A stretch of 64,000 bases of DNA from Mesostigma viride. Lineage: Eukaryota; Streptophyta; Mesostigmatophyceae; Mesostigmatales; Mesostigmataceae. Shown piece after piece: positions 1 through 10,888 of the stretch (positions within the stretch are counted from its first letter, which is position 1; the number at the start of each line of letters is the position of its first letter). Both the position numbers and the translations under genes were made by a program. The notes under the pieces were generated by a model, which was not told the origin of the DNA, ran no database searches, and saw nothing but the letters and a program-made list of their open reading frames with translations. The stretch is from contig RPFO01000164.1 of NCBI GenBank assembly GCA_009746045.1, forward strand, positions 3,191,874-3,255,873. Reading direction: 5' to 3'.

Positions 1-276
1 GTAATCGTTGTCTGGTTCGTCGTCTCTCAGCATCGACCAAGTCTGCAAAGAACGCACTGGAAGCCGTGCCCAGGATCGTCTTGCCTCACGAAAGAACAAT
101 TCCGGGAGTTGCTGGGCTTTTAGTGAGGCCTGTTGGTGGTTATAAGCAACTGCGTGAAAAGTCCTTGATGGCCCCCTTTGCCTGGATTGACTGGACCCCC
201 GGCCATGGACGCTTCGCTTCCTCCGTGCGCCCCTGTGCCCCTCCCCTCCTGCGCCTGTGGTGTCGCGTGCATCCAG
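1..276. other. No recognised coding exon; upstream part of the GT47 locus
   Basis: No protein in this stretch resembles a family I know. It lies immediately 5' of the first recognisable exon of the exostosin-like gene. A good acceptor ending at 276 implies that more 5' exons exist, either here unrecognised or outside the window. Confidence 0.4.
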
Positions 277-3200
277 TTCAGCCCTCACCGTGTCAGGGAC
301 CCACAGCTGGCCGACTTCTTCTACGTCCCCGTCTGGGACAACATGGCTTCCTGGGGCACCTGGCAGGTATCTTTATTTGGGGGTACATCCATCAAGGAGA
401 CAACCAGCGCAGGCAAGAAATCGGGAATTGATTTGGGGTTATATCTATATTCGGGAATATATTAATATTTGGGGATATACTTATATTTGGGGGTGGGGGG
501 AGAATGCGGGAGTGGGGGTGGGGGGGTGGGGAGTGGGGGTGGGGGGGTGGGGGTGGGGGTGGGGGGGTGCACGTTTGGGTATGGTTTTTGGCTGGTGTTT
601 GGATTTTGAAACCGTATCATGTTATTCCTCAGCAGCGGTTCAGTGTACAGGCTGACACACGTTCCACCTTTTTGACCCCTTTGCACGGGAGGTAATGTTG
701 AGGTGCACGGCTCAGCTTGCGTGCTGACTGCTTTGGGCACCTTTTTTATCGGCCTGTTGGGCGCCATCTGGCCAGGTGTTCCTGCAAGCGCTCGCGTATA
801 TCAAGGCGACCTGGGGCCTGTGGAGCGGGCGCGAGCACCGGCACCTGTGGCCGATGCACCGCGACATGGTGAGACGACGTGGGAGACAAATGGCATGTGG
901 AATGGCCAACACCTACAGCTGTTCATGACCTGCGCTTCCGCTCTGCGGGGCACCATGTTCTCGCCGCCTCGCCGCATCAGCCCAAGACCGTGCGGCCTAT
1001 CCCTCTGCCACCTGTACGCACCTCTCATTCGGCCACCTGTGCCATCTGGGCACGGCCCCAGCCGTGACGGCACGGCCACCTGGCACACATGGGTTTGCTG
1101 CCACCTGGCACATATGGGTTTGCTGCCACCTGGCACACATGGGTTTGCTGCCACCTGGGGCACATGGGTTGGCTGCCACCTGGCACACATGGGTTGGCTG
1201 CCACCCCGCGTGGCTCTCGTTGGGCCTTCGTGGGTATGTGTTCTCGTCTTCTCACCCTCGTGGCAAAGTGACCTCTGTGGGAACGGCCTCTTGCTCGGGG
1301 ACCTGGTTTGCTTGCCTCCAGGGGGGATGCGACTCGCCCAAGGAGATTGAGCGCAGCATCTTCATCACCCACTGGGGCGGGATGACCGACATGTGGCAGC
1401 GCCGGCGCAAAGCGTGCTTCCGTCCAGGGCTCGACATTGTGGTGCCTCCGCCGCTGTCGCAGGCGCCGCACCCGGCGCTTCTGCTGGCGTCGCGGGGCAT
1501 CCACCGGAGCCTCTCGCAGGCCTTGCTAGAGAGGGGTTTTCCCACGGGGGGGGCCACGCATGGCCATGGCTCAGGCCAGGGGGTAATGGAGGCTCATGGT
1601 GTGGAGCCCTGGGAGGTGGGCAAAGGGGGACGTACAGGTCTAGGGGTCATGGGGGCAGATTGGACAGGTCTGGGGGGGGAGCAGGGGGCAGGGGGGTCGC
1701 AGGGGGGTCTAGCACCAGCACCACAGTCAGCAGCAGTGCTGGGACGGGACGGGCCGGGCATTAACGTGAGTGCGATGATCTGGAACGCGTTGTCCTCGCC
1801 CGACGTGGCGTCTAGCCTGGCACGGTTGGGGGCTGGCCGCACGTGGCAGTTGTTTTTCCATGGCCAGGTGTGCCTCATGCTTCCGACCAGCCGGTTCGCC
1901 ACGCGGCTGTGGGATGAGAAGAGCAGCTGCGGGGTGGACAAGGACGGATCGTTCTCGCGTGGGTTCATGCGACAGGTGAATACCTCTTTGGTGATTAGTT
2001 CATGCTCCAGAGTGATTGCTTACGAGTGTGCGCACACCTTTGGTACTATGTGATTTACTCTGTCTGATGTATTGGATAGATTGGGTAGTAGTGTGCGCAC
2101 ACCTTTGGTACTATGTGATTTACTCTGTCTGATGTATCGGATAGATTGGGTAGTAGTGTGCGCATGGTCCTGGTGATTGGTCAGGGCTTCTCGAATCGCT
2201 AGCATGCCAGTGCACTATTAGTGCCCTTCGCAAGGGCGCTACGAGGCTATGGGCCTTCTTTATTGGCTGATGAGCTTGAATAGGGGGGCATTTTGTGGTG
2301 AGATGGAGAGCTTTAGTGCTTGGGATGTCCTGGTCCTTTGTGCATCACTTGCTGCCTGCATTCGGCACGTGTCCCACTGTCTCAAGGAAATTGAAGACTT
2401 GTCCCAAGGCTGGTTCAGCTGCCGACTTCTTTTGGGATCGCTAATGCATTGTTTGGACTCGTTTCGTACCCTCCCCCCGTAGCCATAGCATCATCAGATT
2501 ATCATCGTTTAATATAATATCATAGCAGTACTATATATTATTATTATCATAGCAGTGTGACGTGGTCCAGCCTCTACTTCATGGTGCGGAGGTAGGGATA
2601 CTGCGCAGTACCTTCATGGGGAATCTTACATCTCGCTGTGGCAGTATGTATGGCACTTTGGGCCCAGGCATTTTGTGCATGCTCGGGTTGCCTGTCCGCT
2701 CCCATGCCCTCCAAACAAACCCATCATCTTTGTATTGGCCCCAAAAATCGGCCTGCTGTTGGTCTAATGTCATGTCACACATCCCCAGATGCGTCGGCGG
2801 CCTACCATGCTTCCCGTCTACTCGTTTGGCGTGCGGCGGATGATCTGGGACCGCTTCAGAGGAAAGGAAGGGTTCCACCTGCTCAGCGCCACGTCGGTGC
2901 CGATGAACGCCGAGGACAACCGCCGCGAGATGGGCGCCGCCACCTTCTGCCTCGCGAGCTCGGGCGTTGGGTAAGGGGATTCATGGGCTGACAAAGTGAT
3001 AATGCCAGTTGTTGTATGGTATACGAGTATCTCTTGTGGAGGGGGTAAGGGGAACGCGTGGGTTGGTTATACTAGTTCATTCTGAGAGTGCCCCTTGCAT
3101 GGTGGGTAAGGGCTGAATAAGTGGAGTACTGGGGTAGGTAGGGCTCTGGCGTGGGGTATGCGGGAAATAGGGGGGGTACTGGGATAGGCAGGCCTCTGGC

Positions 3201-5962
3201 GTGGGGTATGGGGGAAATATGGGGGGGTACTGGGATAGGTAGGGCTCTGGCGTGGGGTATGCGGGAAATAGGGGGGGTACTGGGATAGGCAGGCCTCTGG
3301 CGTGGGGTATGGGGGAAATATGGGGGGGTACTGGGGTAGGTACGGCTCTGGCGTGGGGTATGCGGGAAATAGGGGGGTACTGGGGTAGGTAGGGCTCTGG
3401 CGTGGGGTATGCGGGAAATATGGGGGGTACTGGGGTTGATAAGGGCTGGCGTGGGATTACGCGGGGGCTGATACGTCATGGGAAAAAGATTCGACCGTTG
3501 TCGGTCAGAATGTCACAGGTGTGGGTAACAGCAGGGGGGGGTTAGATCTGACTTTTTTTTTATGTCAAGCAAAAAGGGGTGAATAAGGCTTGGGTGTGGC
3601 CAACTGCGTGGATGAGTAATAAGATTTGTGTGTGGCGTGTTCATCTAGAGCTACCCCTGCCTGTGCACATGGTGCTGGTGGTCTGTCTGGACGTGGTTGT
3701 GGTCGTCAAGCTCCTGAGCGCATGCTGCGGTGGCCTTCCATTTTTCTCCTCTGTGAATAATGCATGGAAGGTGTGCGGGACTCGTGTCGGAATCCTTGTC
3801 CTTGAACTTTCTCGTTTGTGTCACTGGCAACAACAGCATCTTTGAGCAGGAAAGCCTTGTTCATGGGTAGCGCTGTCATTGCTGGCGCTGCAGGTGGTCT
3901 GGCATCGGATCTCCGCCCATTCACCCAAGGCATTCACAGCTGCATATTGTCTTTGTGGAGATACAACAGCAAGGACACTGCAGTACTCGTGAATGGAGGT
4001 TTGGAGGACCAGCCTGTGTGGATTTGGGGTAACCGGGGGAAAGCACGCATTATTACATAGCCTGTATTGCTCCGAATTTTTTGTCTCGAAATATGCTGTT
4101 TTAGTCATGCTGCCCTAGTTGCTTTGCGCTGTCGACACAGCCATGGAGCTCAATCTTTTCTGCACGCGCTGTCGGTGGGTGCTCCACCCTGCCAGGTGGG
4201 GCATTCGCGCATACGAGGCCATCCTGGCGGGCTGCATCCCCGTCATCATCCAAGACGATGGGAAGAACCCGCCCGTGCGTGTCGCTTTCGAGGGAGACGC
4301 CGTCGGCGGTGCGAGCGCGACCGCCCGGCCCGCTCATGGGCCCACCCTGGCAGGCAGGCGCCGGGGGGGTGGCCGGGAACTGCTCACCACGCAGTCCCAG
4401 CCTGCGCATGACCTGGTTGGTAACGCGCGTATAACCGGCATGCACAGAAGACTTCTGGCATCCGGGCGGGAAGCCACAAGTGGGAACAGGGGTGGCCAGG
4501 GGAGAGGGGGCCGAAGCCGACCAGGGGCCATGGCTACCGGGGTGGATGGTGGAGGGGACAGCTGGCACGCAGAGGCGTGGATGGATCGGGAGACCTTGGA
4601 TGCCGCCGCGGTGCTGGAGGCGGGGTTGGAGGCGCTGGTCCCCTGGGACCAAGTGGGCGTGCGCTTGCTGCGGAGCGAGATCGATCAGCTCCCTTCCAGG
4701 GTGCTCGGCATGTCGCGTGAGGAGGTGGACGCGAAGAGGGCGGCCATGGCGCTGTACTGGACCAGGTGGGGGTGGGGGGGTGGGGGAATGGGGGGGGGGG
4801 GGTGTGGGGGCATGTGCCAGGGCTATAGCTTCACAGGGCATAGACCGCTCACATGTTTAGATAGTCCCTAGTTTGGCAGCTAGTTTGTTGTTCCTAGTTT
4901 GGCAACATCTGCGATCACGCTGGTCCTGGTACGCATGAACACGTGTCTGCCAGTGCCCATTCTGCGAAGGCACTGGGCCCACGATGCAGCCCAGCATTTG
5001 TCGCCTCCTTTTGTGCGGACATTAAGCCATGGACTAAGGCCAACTTGGTGCAGGAGCTGGGACATCCCCCCCCTAAGACGGCACTTGCTTTCCGTCTACT
5101 ACTAGCCATCAGTGCTGGAACGCGCTGCTTTGCCTGGATGCCCCCCCTCTTCTTGGTGCCATTAATTAATTAATTAATTAATTAATTAATTAATTAATTA
5201 ATTAATTAATTAATTAATTAATTAATTAATTAATTAATTAATTAATTAATTAATTAATTAAGAACATACCTCCGTGGGGAGGATATGTAACATATATCCC
5301 TGAGAAGGGGCAGATGGTTTTCAATACATTCTGGGCGACAACCTGCAGGTGGTTGGTGTAAACTGCCACCTACTCGGGGTGTACAAGTGAGGTGCACTGG
5401 CACCACCATGTATTCAAGCAGCTCTGCAAAGTTGCGGACATGGGGTGGAAGATGATCATGGCTAGGCAATGGCTTGGGCATGATGGCGTCTCAGCAGAGA
5501 GTGGCTCTCTGCATGGGCAAAGCATAGCTGGCTCATAGCGGATGCAGTAAGGCTGCCCATGGTCCAGAGCCCACAGATAGGCTTGGAACACACACATTTA
5601 GGGGCGCCGGTTTGGGAGAATATAAAGGCCTCTCCCAGAGCCTGAGGGGTTTTAGGGGCATTCCCAGGGTTAACCCACAACCCCCCTCTTGGTGCCATGT
5701 CTTGTCTGATCCCTTGCCCGGGATGTATGCCTTGTTTGGTGCGGTGGCTTGCAGGCTTGTTTGGCGAGGTGCTGCGGCACATTTCTCCGAATCTGATTGG
5801 CCCGGGGGAGATGACGGCTCTGAGGGTTGGCCCGATGCGTTTGACATGGTGATGAAGACGTTGGCACTCCGTCTGCAGGAGGGTAGAGCACAGCGGCGCG
5901 GTTTGCACCTGCCCAAGACGGGGATCATGGGATTGCTGGGACGCCGGGCCATCTGGCGATAG
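277..5962 (+). CDS. Exostosin-like glycosyltransferase (GT47 family), 5'-partial, multi-exon
   Basis: GT47 exostosin-type enzymes are Golgi type II membrane glycosyltransferases that build cell-wall or extracellular glycans; the acceptor sugar cannot be told here. Exons whose phases agree: 277-366 (DPQLADFFYVPVWDN), 776-868 (ends WPMHRDM), 1322 to about 1582 (ITHWGGMTDMW, then DIVVPP), about 1740-1975 (TWQLFFHGQ), 2789-2970 (YSFGVRRMIWDRF, then FCLASSG), 4196-4274 (WGIRAYEAILAGCIPVIIQDD), 4620-4765 (PWDQVGVRLLRSEIDQLP) and 5755-5962 (WPDAFDMVMKTLALRLQ, stop). The FCLA-G-WGIRAYEA-GCIPVII block is the family's C-terminal hallmark. Donor 4765 and acceptor 5755 together rebuild an AGG codon, which supports the last exon. 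The exon ends near 1582, 1740 and 4274/4620 are the least certain. The signal anchor is not seen, so the protein is 5'-incomplete. The last intron contains a retroposon tail (5162-5535). Confidence 0.82.
1075..1206. repeat. 25-bp minisatellite, about 5 copies, in a GT47 intron
   Basis: The unit CACCTGGCACACATGGGTTT plus GCTGC is repeated head to tail with few changes (CACATATG, GGGGCACATG and GTTGGC variants). It lies in the intron between the exon ending at 868 and the exon starting at 1322. Open frames across it, on both strands, are repeat artefacts. Confidence 0.9.
2026..2165. repeat. 65-bp tandem duplication in a GT47 intron
   Basis: Two nearly identical 65-bp units start at 2026 and 2091 with GTGTGCGCACACCTTTGG, followed by a broken third start at 2156. 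The units differ at one base in the TGATGTATTGG/TGATGTATCGG segment. The intron is bounded by exons ending at 1975 and starting at 2789. Confidence 0.9.
3120..3450. repeat. About 50-bp minisatellite, 7 copies, in a GT47 intron
   Basis: Each unit contains GGTACTGGGGTAGG, then GGGCTCTGGCGTGGGGTATG, then CGGGAAATAGGGGG, with alternating variants (GATAGGCAGGCC against GGTAGGTAGGGC). The alternation suggests a higher-order unit of two. It sits between the exons ending at 2970 and starting at 4196. The proline-rich minus-strand frame across it is not a gene. Confidence 0.9.
5162..5535 (-). mobile_element. 5'-truncated element A 3' end with (AATT)n tail, inside the last GT47 intron
   Basis: About 25 units of AATT (5162-5262) are followed by the reverse complement of the 3' UTR of the ORF1-only retroposon at 9329-11306. 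Shared blocks include the sequences next to the tail (GAACATA-CCTCCG-TGGGGAG-ATATG), AATACATTCT, CAACCTGCAGG and the GGAAGATGATCATGGCTA segment. It is a minus-strand, 5'-truncated insertion whose tetranucleotide tail has expanded strongly. It makes up a large part of the 989-bp intron between donor 4765 and acceptor 5755. Confidence 0.85.
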
Positions 5963-8328
5963 CCTCAGTGAGCGCCCGAACCTGGGCATAAGCTTGTACA
6001 GTACCACGACCAATGGATGAAAGTGCACAGCGGGAAGGGGACAGAGACCACCCCCGTGCCTCGTGCCCCACCGGCTTGCCACAGGGTGCACAATCGGACC
6101 GGTCGAGAAACGACCGATCTGGCATCCCCTGTGGGTGCAATATTAATCAAATACATGCTCCCGTTGGGAAGTCACGGGGTGCAATAAGGCCTGTGTGAGC
6201 ATTGCATCACTATGGAGACGTGAGCAAAGGAGTGCATATAACCCACAGGACTGTATGCACCCATGTTTTTGAGTTGCGATCATTATTTTTTCAGAGCTTC
6301 GCATACGTCAGCGCCTACTTTCCTGTTGTATTGCACCCACAGCTGCGCCCGCGTACCATGTGATGCGGAGAGAGTGCTCTGTGGCCTGCACCCTTCCATA
6401 TGGGCCGACTCGTCGAGAGAAGCTAGGGTGCCCTCCCTCCGGCCTCATTGTGTATAAGGGTAGATTCCTTTATCGGTACCCATGCATGTGACGCAGTCTC
6501 TACGTGATAATTATTAAGGGGACGTGGCGCGCCGAATATTTTCCGCGCGAAAAAATTCGCGGCACCGGCCGTACCGTGAAAAGTGGGTGCTCCGTGCGCG
6601 CACCACTTGCGGAAGTGGCCATGGCGACTGCGTTTAGGCGAAACTAGCAATGTAGGGCTAGAGAAATGCAAAAAAAATGCTTGGATGTTGAAGACGATGA
6701 TTTAATGATGTTGGATTGCGGCGGCAAGTGCACTGGTTTACAATGTCACTGCTTTCTTTTACTGCCATCGGCATGGGGGGTAATCTGCATTTTTTGGTCG
6801 CGCGGAATAAAATAGAATTCGTGATTGCGGCAGTAAATTCTCAGTTTTGGGGGTCTTTTTGACCGTGAAGGATGCATTCATATCGGTAGCATCGAATTCT
6901 AAACCGAACGGGTGCTTTTTGCGACATTTTCGGCCATTATCGGTAAGTATTTTTTCAGGCCTGCGCAGTGCATGTCGGAACCTTCCATGGAAGAACGGCC
7001 GTTGTTGCGCGCCTGGGCGAGGGATCTACGAGGTCAAGGTATAGATTTGTGGCGACTGTTATCTACTATCAGTTCTTTCTTCGAAGAGCTCATCGTTCGA
7101 AGTTTTTTGCGTTCGTTTTGGTCAGTTTCCGCCAGTTAACTCTCCGTTGCTTGCCGTCGTGTTGACGAATACCTGGCAGCTTTAGCTTGTTTTCGTTGAT
7201 GTCTTGATCAAATCCGCTTCAGTCTCAGCCGATAGATCCTAGGGAAGGCGTAAGGGATTTCATAGCACGTGTTCTGGCAAGGATGTTGTGCGTATGGACG
7301 CTTCTTGTTGTGTGATAGTGACGCACCCTTTTCCTCGCAGCGGCATCACAGCGGTCAGAAGCTGAACGGCCGCCACTGGTTTCTTTGCATTTTATCGTGC
7401 AGGGAAGGAATTTTTTAAATCGACGATCATGTTGGAGATATTGCATTTGTGTGACTGCATGTAGATAGCTGCCATCATTGGTTTATTTTAGCTTTCCTTG
7501 TTATGATGATGTGACAAGACAGCAATGTTGCTGAGCCAACCATGGTTGACATGGTTGACTGCATACAAGCTTTGTATGCCATGATCTCCTTGGTTCCTTG
7601 CCCTCCATAGTTCCAGTTTGTTGCCCATGTCGGGTAGGGCAGTTAAGGAGTTGTTGCTGTGTTGGTAAGCTTGGTTGGCATAACCCTTACAATCTAACCT
7701 GGGAGAAACATAGAAAATGCTGGTAATGCATGTTAGTGCCATAATCATTATTGCTATTCACGTACTTATAAGTCTGGCCATGCTCGAGGGACGGTGAAGG
7801 AGTATGAGGTGCGTGGCCACCCCTTTGTACTTCACAACATATTCAGCATGGATTTGATCCATGTTGATGGCATGTAAAGTGTGATTGTGTTTACTTGCTT
7901 TCTGAGTGGTCCTTAGCGCCTTGTCAGGTAGTGAGTGGTCGTCTAGGAAACCCATCAGTGCGTGCCACAGTGACCCCCAACCTTGAGCATGTGTCGTCAT
8001 CAGTGTGCTAGAGTTAATTATATGTGCTTTTGATCATAGATTTGCTGAGTTCTTGGCATGAAGTTTACAAGGTAACCTTGGGTAGAGTATAGTGTATGCT
8101 CTCTTGGCATGTATGCCTAGCGATCGTGTTGCTATGCTTGCGCTGGCAAGGTTGGCCATGCCGAGGGCAGGTGAGGGAAGATGTGGTGCCTAGCCGTTTG
8201 CTTATGTTTTGTGATCGAGTGGGGCATGCTTTCTGGCTTTTTGGATGGAAAACAGCATGCCTAAGTGGCCATATACAAAGAAACCCCCCTTAAGCTTATG
8301 TTCAGGTTTTAGCACGCATAACCTTATT
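5963..8328. other. Intergenic DNA without a supported gene; contains a family-C repeat at 6013-6240
   Basis: No reading frame here resembles a known protein. Near 6151-6180 is CTCCCGTTGGGAAGTCACGG, also present near 49290 and, reversed, near 33390. Flanking GGTGCAATAAGG-type blocks recur near 49480 and 61070. I call this dispersed sequence family C, probably LINE-like 3' ends. The stretch 6500-8300 is AT-richer and may be older transposon DNA, but nothing can be named. Confidence 0.45.
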
Positions 8329-8713
8329 ACTTGAGCTAGACTTGTCGGAATGACCTGTGTTAAGGGTGGCTGCCACGACGTGATGCAAAGGGAGGGGCAG
8401 GGGGACGATGGGGAAGGTAGCAGTGATGATGAGAATGATGTTGATGATATTCCTTGCCTTGCATGTGCGTCCCCGGATGAAATTGACGGTGTCCCTTTCC
8501 TGCTGTGCAGCACATTCGGGTGCAAGGGAGGACTGCATGGGTGCTGCGCTGACCCCCGTTGACTAAGGAGCCCAAGGGGGATTGGTTTTGCCCTGCCTGC
8601 CTTGTGCAGGATGCTTACAAGGGCTGATATAGTGACATTTTCTGTTTTAGCGGGCATTTTTCTGAAAACACGTCTGACGCAATAACTTGAGCTAGACTTG
8701 TCGGAATGACCTG
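8329..8713. repeat. 29-bp exact direct repeats flanking the PHD fragment
   Basis: The sequence starting ACTTGAGCTAGACTTGTCGG and ending AATGACCTG occurs at 8329-8357 and again at 8685-8713, identical over 29 bp. The 356-bp offset brackets the whole PHD-finger reading frame. The cause is unknown (segmental duplication, a repeated terminus or a target-site duplication), though 29 bp is long for a transposition duplication. Confidence 0.85.
8350..8627 (+). pseudogene. PHD-type zinc finger fragment with a one-base frameshift
   Basis: From 8350 the frame gives an acidic stretch (DDGEGSSDDENDVDD), then CLAC, FLLCSTFGCKGGLHGCC. After a single missing C in the run near 8550 it continues TKEPKGDWFCPACL and stops at 8627. 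The spacing C-x2-C, C-x4-C, C-x4-H-x2-C, W-x-C-x2-C is that of a PHD finger (C4HC3), a histone-tail reader module that also occurs in some transposon proteins. There are no neighbouring exons of a chromatin protein, and a 29-bp direct repeat flanks it (8329-8357 and 8685-8713), so a mobile-element origin is plausible. The frameshift may be decay or a sequencing indel. Confidence 0.6.
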
Positions 8714-9089
8714 GGACTTGGAACACTGCTGTCCCCCTGTTAGCCGGAATTTTTGTTGATTTTGTGGCCTTATCGGAAGTGTTTATGATATGTTTATTCC
8801 CAATGTCCGGTAAAAAATGACCTGTTTTGCGGGAAAATTAATAACTGTTCAAGGTTTTGCCATTTCCATGATGTAAATAGCTCAGCAAGCTACAAACTCA
8901 GGGAACTATATGACCTTGATTTTTGGTAGCCAACAAATAAGTGCATTGGCTGGGGCATACCCAGCCCTAATTAGCGTCTTTTGCTATTTATAGCGCATTA
9001 TTGGCGTATATATTCATTGAGAATGATAGATTACGGAGGTGAGATAGGCATGCAACATAAGGAAAAACCCCGTATTATTGGCGTATATA

Positions 9090-9195
9090 TGGTTCGATTC
9101 CGGTCGGATTCATTTGCAGATCGCGTTTTCCGCGTTTTCCGCGGCCCGGCACTGAACGCAAAGGTTTTCACCTTTGCGGAGTGTCTGATCAGAGT
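9090..9195 (+). repeat. SINE-like sequence with tRNA B-box motif, copy 1
   Basis: GGTTCGATTCC (a box-B-like Pol III motif) is followed by a body with ATTCATTTGCAGATCGCG, TTTTCCGCGTTTTCCGCGG, CCGGCACTGAACGCAAA and TTTTCACCTTTGCGG. The same order occurs at 37900-38013 with only a few differences. A tRNA-derived SINE or Pol III relic is the simplest reading. No A box was identified, so this may be a 5'-truncated copy. Confidence 0.55.
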
Positions 9196-9466
9196 ATATA
9201 TGGGGGTAGTACCCCCAACAAGTGCATGGACAACTCACTAGAGATGTTATTTAGTGCCCCCAATCATAATTCTCTCGCCACTAGCCACGACACATATCTC
9301 CCCCGCCATTAGCCACGAGCCACGAGCCACGAGGTAGCCATGGCTGACGGCGGAGCTCATAACTTTCACGTTTGAGCACCGAATTTAGCCGTGAATATCA
9401 CAATCGACGCGTCTTTTTATGACGCACATGCTGATATAATTCTCCGAAGCTATTACGCAATATACG

Positions 9467-10888
9467 ATGAGCAAACGCCTCTCGACGCAACGCAGCCTGG
9501 CGGCTGCGCTTAGCAATGAAAATACGTCTGCAGCCCCGGCTGCAGCTTCGCCAACCGGTCCAGAAGGCAGCGGCGCCACTAGCCAAGCTCTAGTGGTCGC
9601 CCAGCCCCCGCTGGCCGCCTCGCCAGCAGCGTCGCCTGAACCCAAGCGCAGTCGCCCTGCCGAGCCGACCTGGGAGGAGTTCGACTTTGACGCCAGCCAG
9701 CCCGGCTTTTTTGACAAGCTCAACCCCGACAAGATCCTGAGCTACGTGTTTTTCGGATCGTATGCCTCGCTTCTCGAGATGTGCAAGCAACTCTTCCATC
9801 AGGGCCGCCTCACCGATGCTTTCCAGAGACGCACCCACAACTTCGACCAAATCCTCAAATGCCGCCGCCCCCACCTTCAGATTCGCGTCCTTTTCTCCCT
9901 CCTCGGCCGCTCCCTCGAGGAGCTTTGGCCCCCAAAGCCCCTCACCACCACCTTAACCGAATCCTCCATCCGCTCACTCCTCAAGGAGGCCCTCGAGCAG
10001 CACGTGGCCCCCATCGCAGCAGATGTGGCGGTCATGGGCAGCACGTTGGCTGCCGAGCTCCCCCTCCTCTCCACCGCCACCTCCACCATCTCCACCGCCA
10101 CCTCCACCCTCCTCGCCTCCTCCACCGCCACCACCTCCACCTCCGACGCCATCACCGCCCAGCTCCGTGACATCGACCAGCGTCTTAAGGACAACGCCAT
10201 TGCTATCGAGGTTCTGCAGAATACCGCAGGCCTCACCGCCCAGGCGGTGAAGGACATTGCCGCCAAGCCAGCCTCGGCTGGCCTGGCCGGCGATGCTCCT
10301 CCCATCACCACCTGGGCGGACATGCTTAAGCAACATACCACCTCCACCACCTCCGCCGTCGCAGCCCAGCTTCAACGGCAGACGCTTGACCTCCGCGAGG
10401 AGGCCGAGCTCGCCAAGCGCAGCCTCAACGTCATTGTCAAGAACTTCAAGATGGAGGAAGGTGAGAATTCCGAGAAGCTTTTGCGTGCGTTTGAGAGAGA
10501 AATCCTTAGTCGCATGGGCCTTAACGGTGAGATAGAGCTGGCTGCCCACCGCCTTCCCCGCGCGCGGGGTAAGGCAGGGCCGCCCCCGCTCCTCCTCACC
10601 TTTAAGACCCCGGCGGACAAGATTTCTTTTCTCAGACGCCGCAAGCGGCTCGAGAAGACTCTCTTCACCCTTGATGACGACTTGACCCTGGCGCAGCAAC
10701 AACGGCGACGGGAGCTATGGCCGACCTACCTCCAGCTCCGGCAGACCAAGGCGGGGCAGCCGGTGTACTGGAAGGGGGCGGCCATCTACGTCGGCCACAA
10801 GCCCTGGCAGGCGACCCCCCCCCCCCGCGGCCCCAGCGACTCCAGACGCCCCAGCTTAGGGGAATACAGCAGTAGTAGTGCAGAATAG
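9467..10888 (+). CDS. L1-ORF1-like protein of element A, 473 aa, intact
   Basis: The start at 9467 gives MSKRLSTQRSL, conserved at the same place in copy 2. There is a low-complexity Ala/Ser/Pro N-terminus, then an ordered segment containing FFDKLNPDKI and FGSYASLLE. A Thr/Ser-rich, probably coiled-coil stretch follows (about residues 185-265, DIDQRLKDNAIAIEVLQ). The C-terminal region of about 130 residues contains LNVIVKNFKMEE, EREILSRMGL, AAHRLPRARGK, LLLTFKTPADKISFLRRRKR and QQQRRRELWPTYLQL. The order acidic E..I..MGL, then HRL..RGK, FK..ADK..LR and RRELWP resembles the RRM-like plus C-terminal domain of L1 ORF1 proteins, which bind RNA and act as nucleic-acid chaperones. The assignment is by motif pattern only. 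The ORF is unbroken, unlike most mobile DNA in the window, suggesting recent activity or selection. Confidence 0.75.
   Translation: MSKRLSTQRSLAAALSNENTSAAPAAASPTGPEGSGATSQALVVAQPPLAASPAASPEPKRSRPAEPTWEEFDFDASQPGFFDKLNPDKILSYVFFGSYASLLEMCKQLFHQGRLTDAFQRRTHNFDQILKCRRPHLQIRVLFSLLGRSLEELWPPKPLTTTLTESSIRSLLKEALEQHVAPIAADVAVMGSTLAAELPLLSTATSTISTATSTLLASSTATTSTSDAITAQLRDIDQRLKDNAIAIEVLQNTAGLTAQAVKDIAAKPASAGLAGDAPPITTWADMLKQHTTSTTSAVAAQLQRQTLDLREEAELAKRSLNVIVKNFKMEEGENSEKLLRAFEREILSRMGLNGEIELAAHRLPRARGKAGPPPLLLTFKTPADKISFLRRRKRLEKTLFTLDDDLTLAQQQRRRELWPTYLQLRQTKAGQPVYWKGAAIYVGHKPWQATPPPRGPSDSRRPSLGEYSSSSAE

Noticed and set aside
1076-1206. CRISPR-like array of regular repeats
   Set aside because: Units are contiguous with no unique spacers, and the context is an intron of a eukaryotic gene. 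The same applies to the arrays at 3120-3450, 17598-17870 and 26428-26545.
9974-10702. Long minus-strand Gly-rich frame opposite ORF1
   Set aside because: An antisense shadow of the CTCC-rich part of ORF1; it is not maintained in copy 2.
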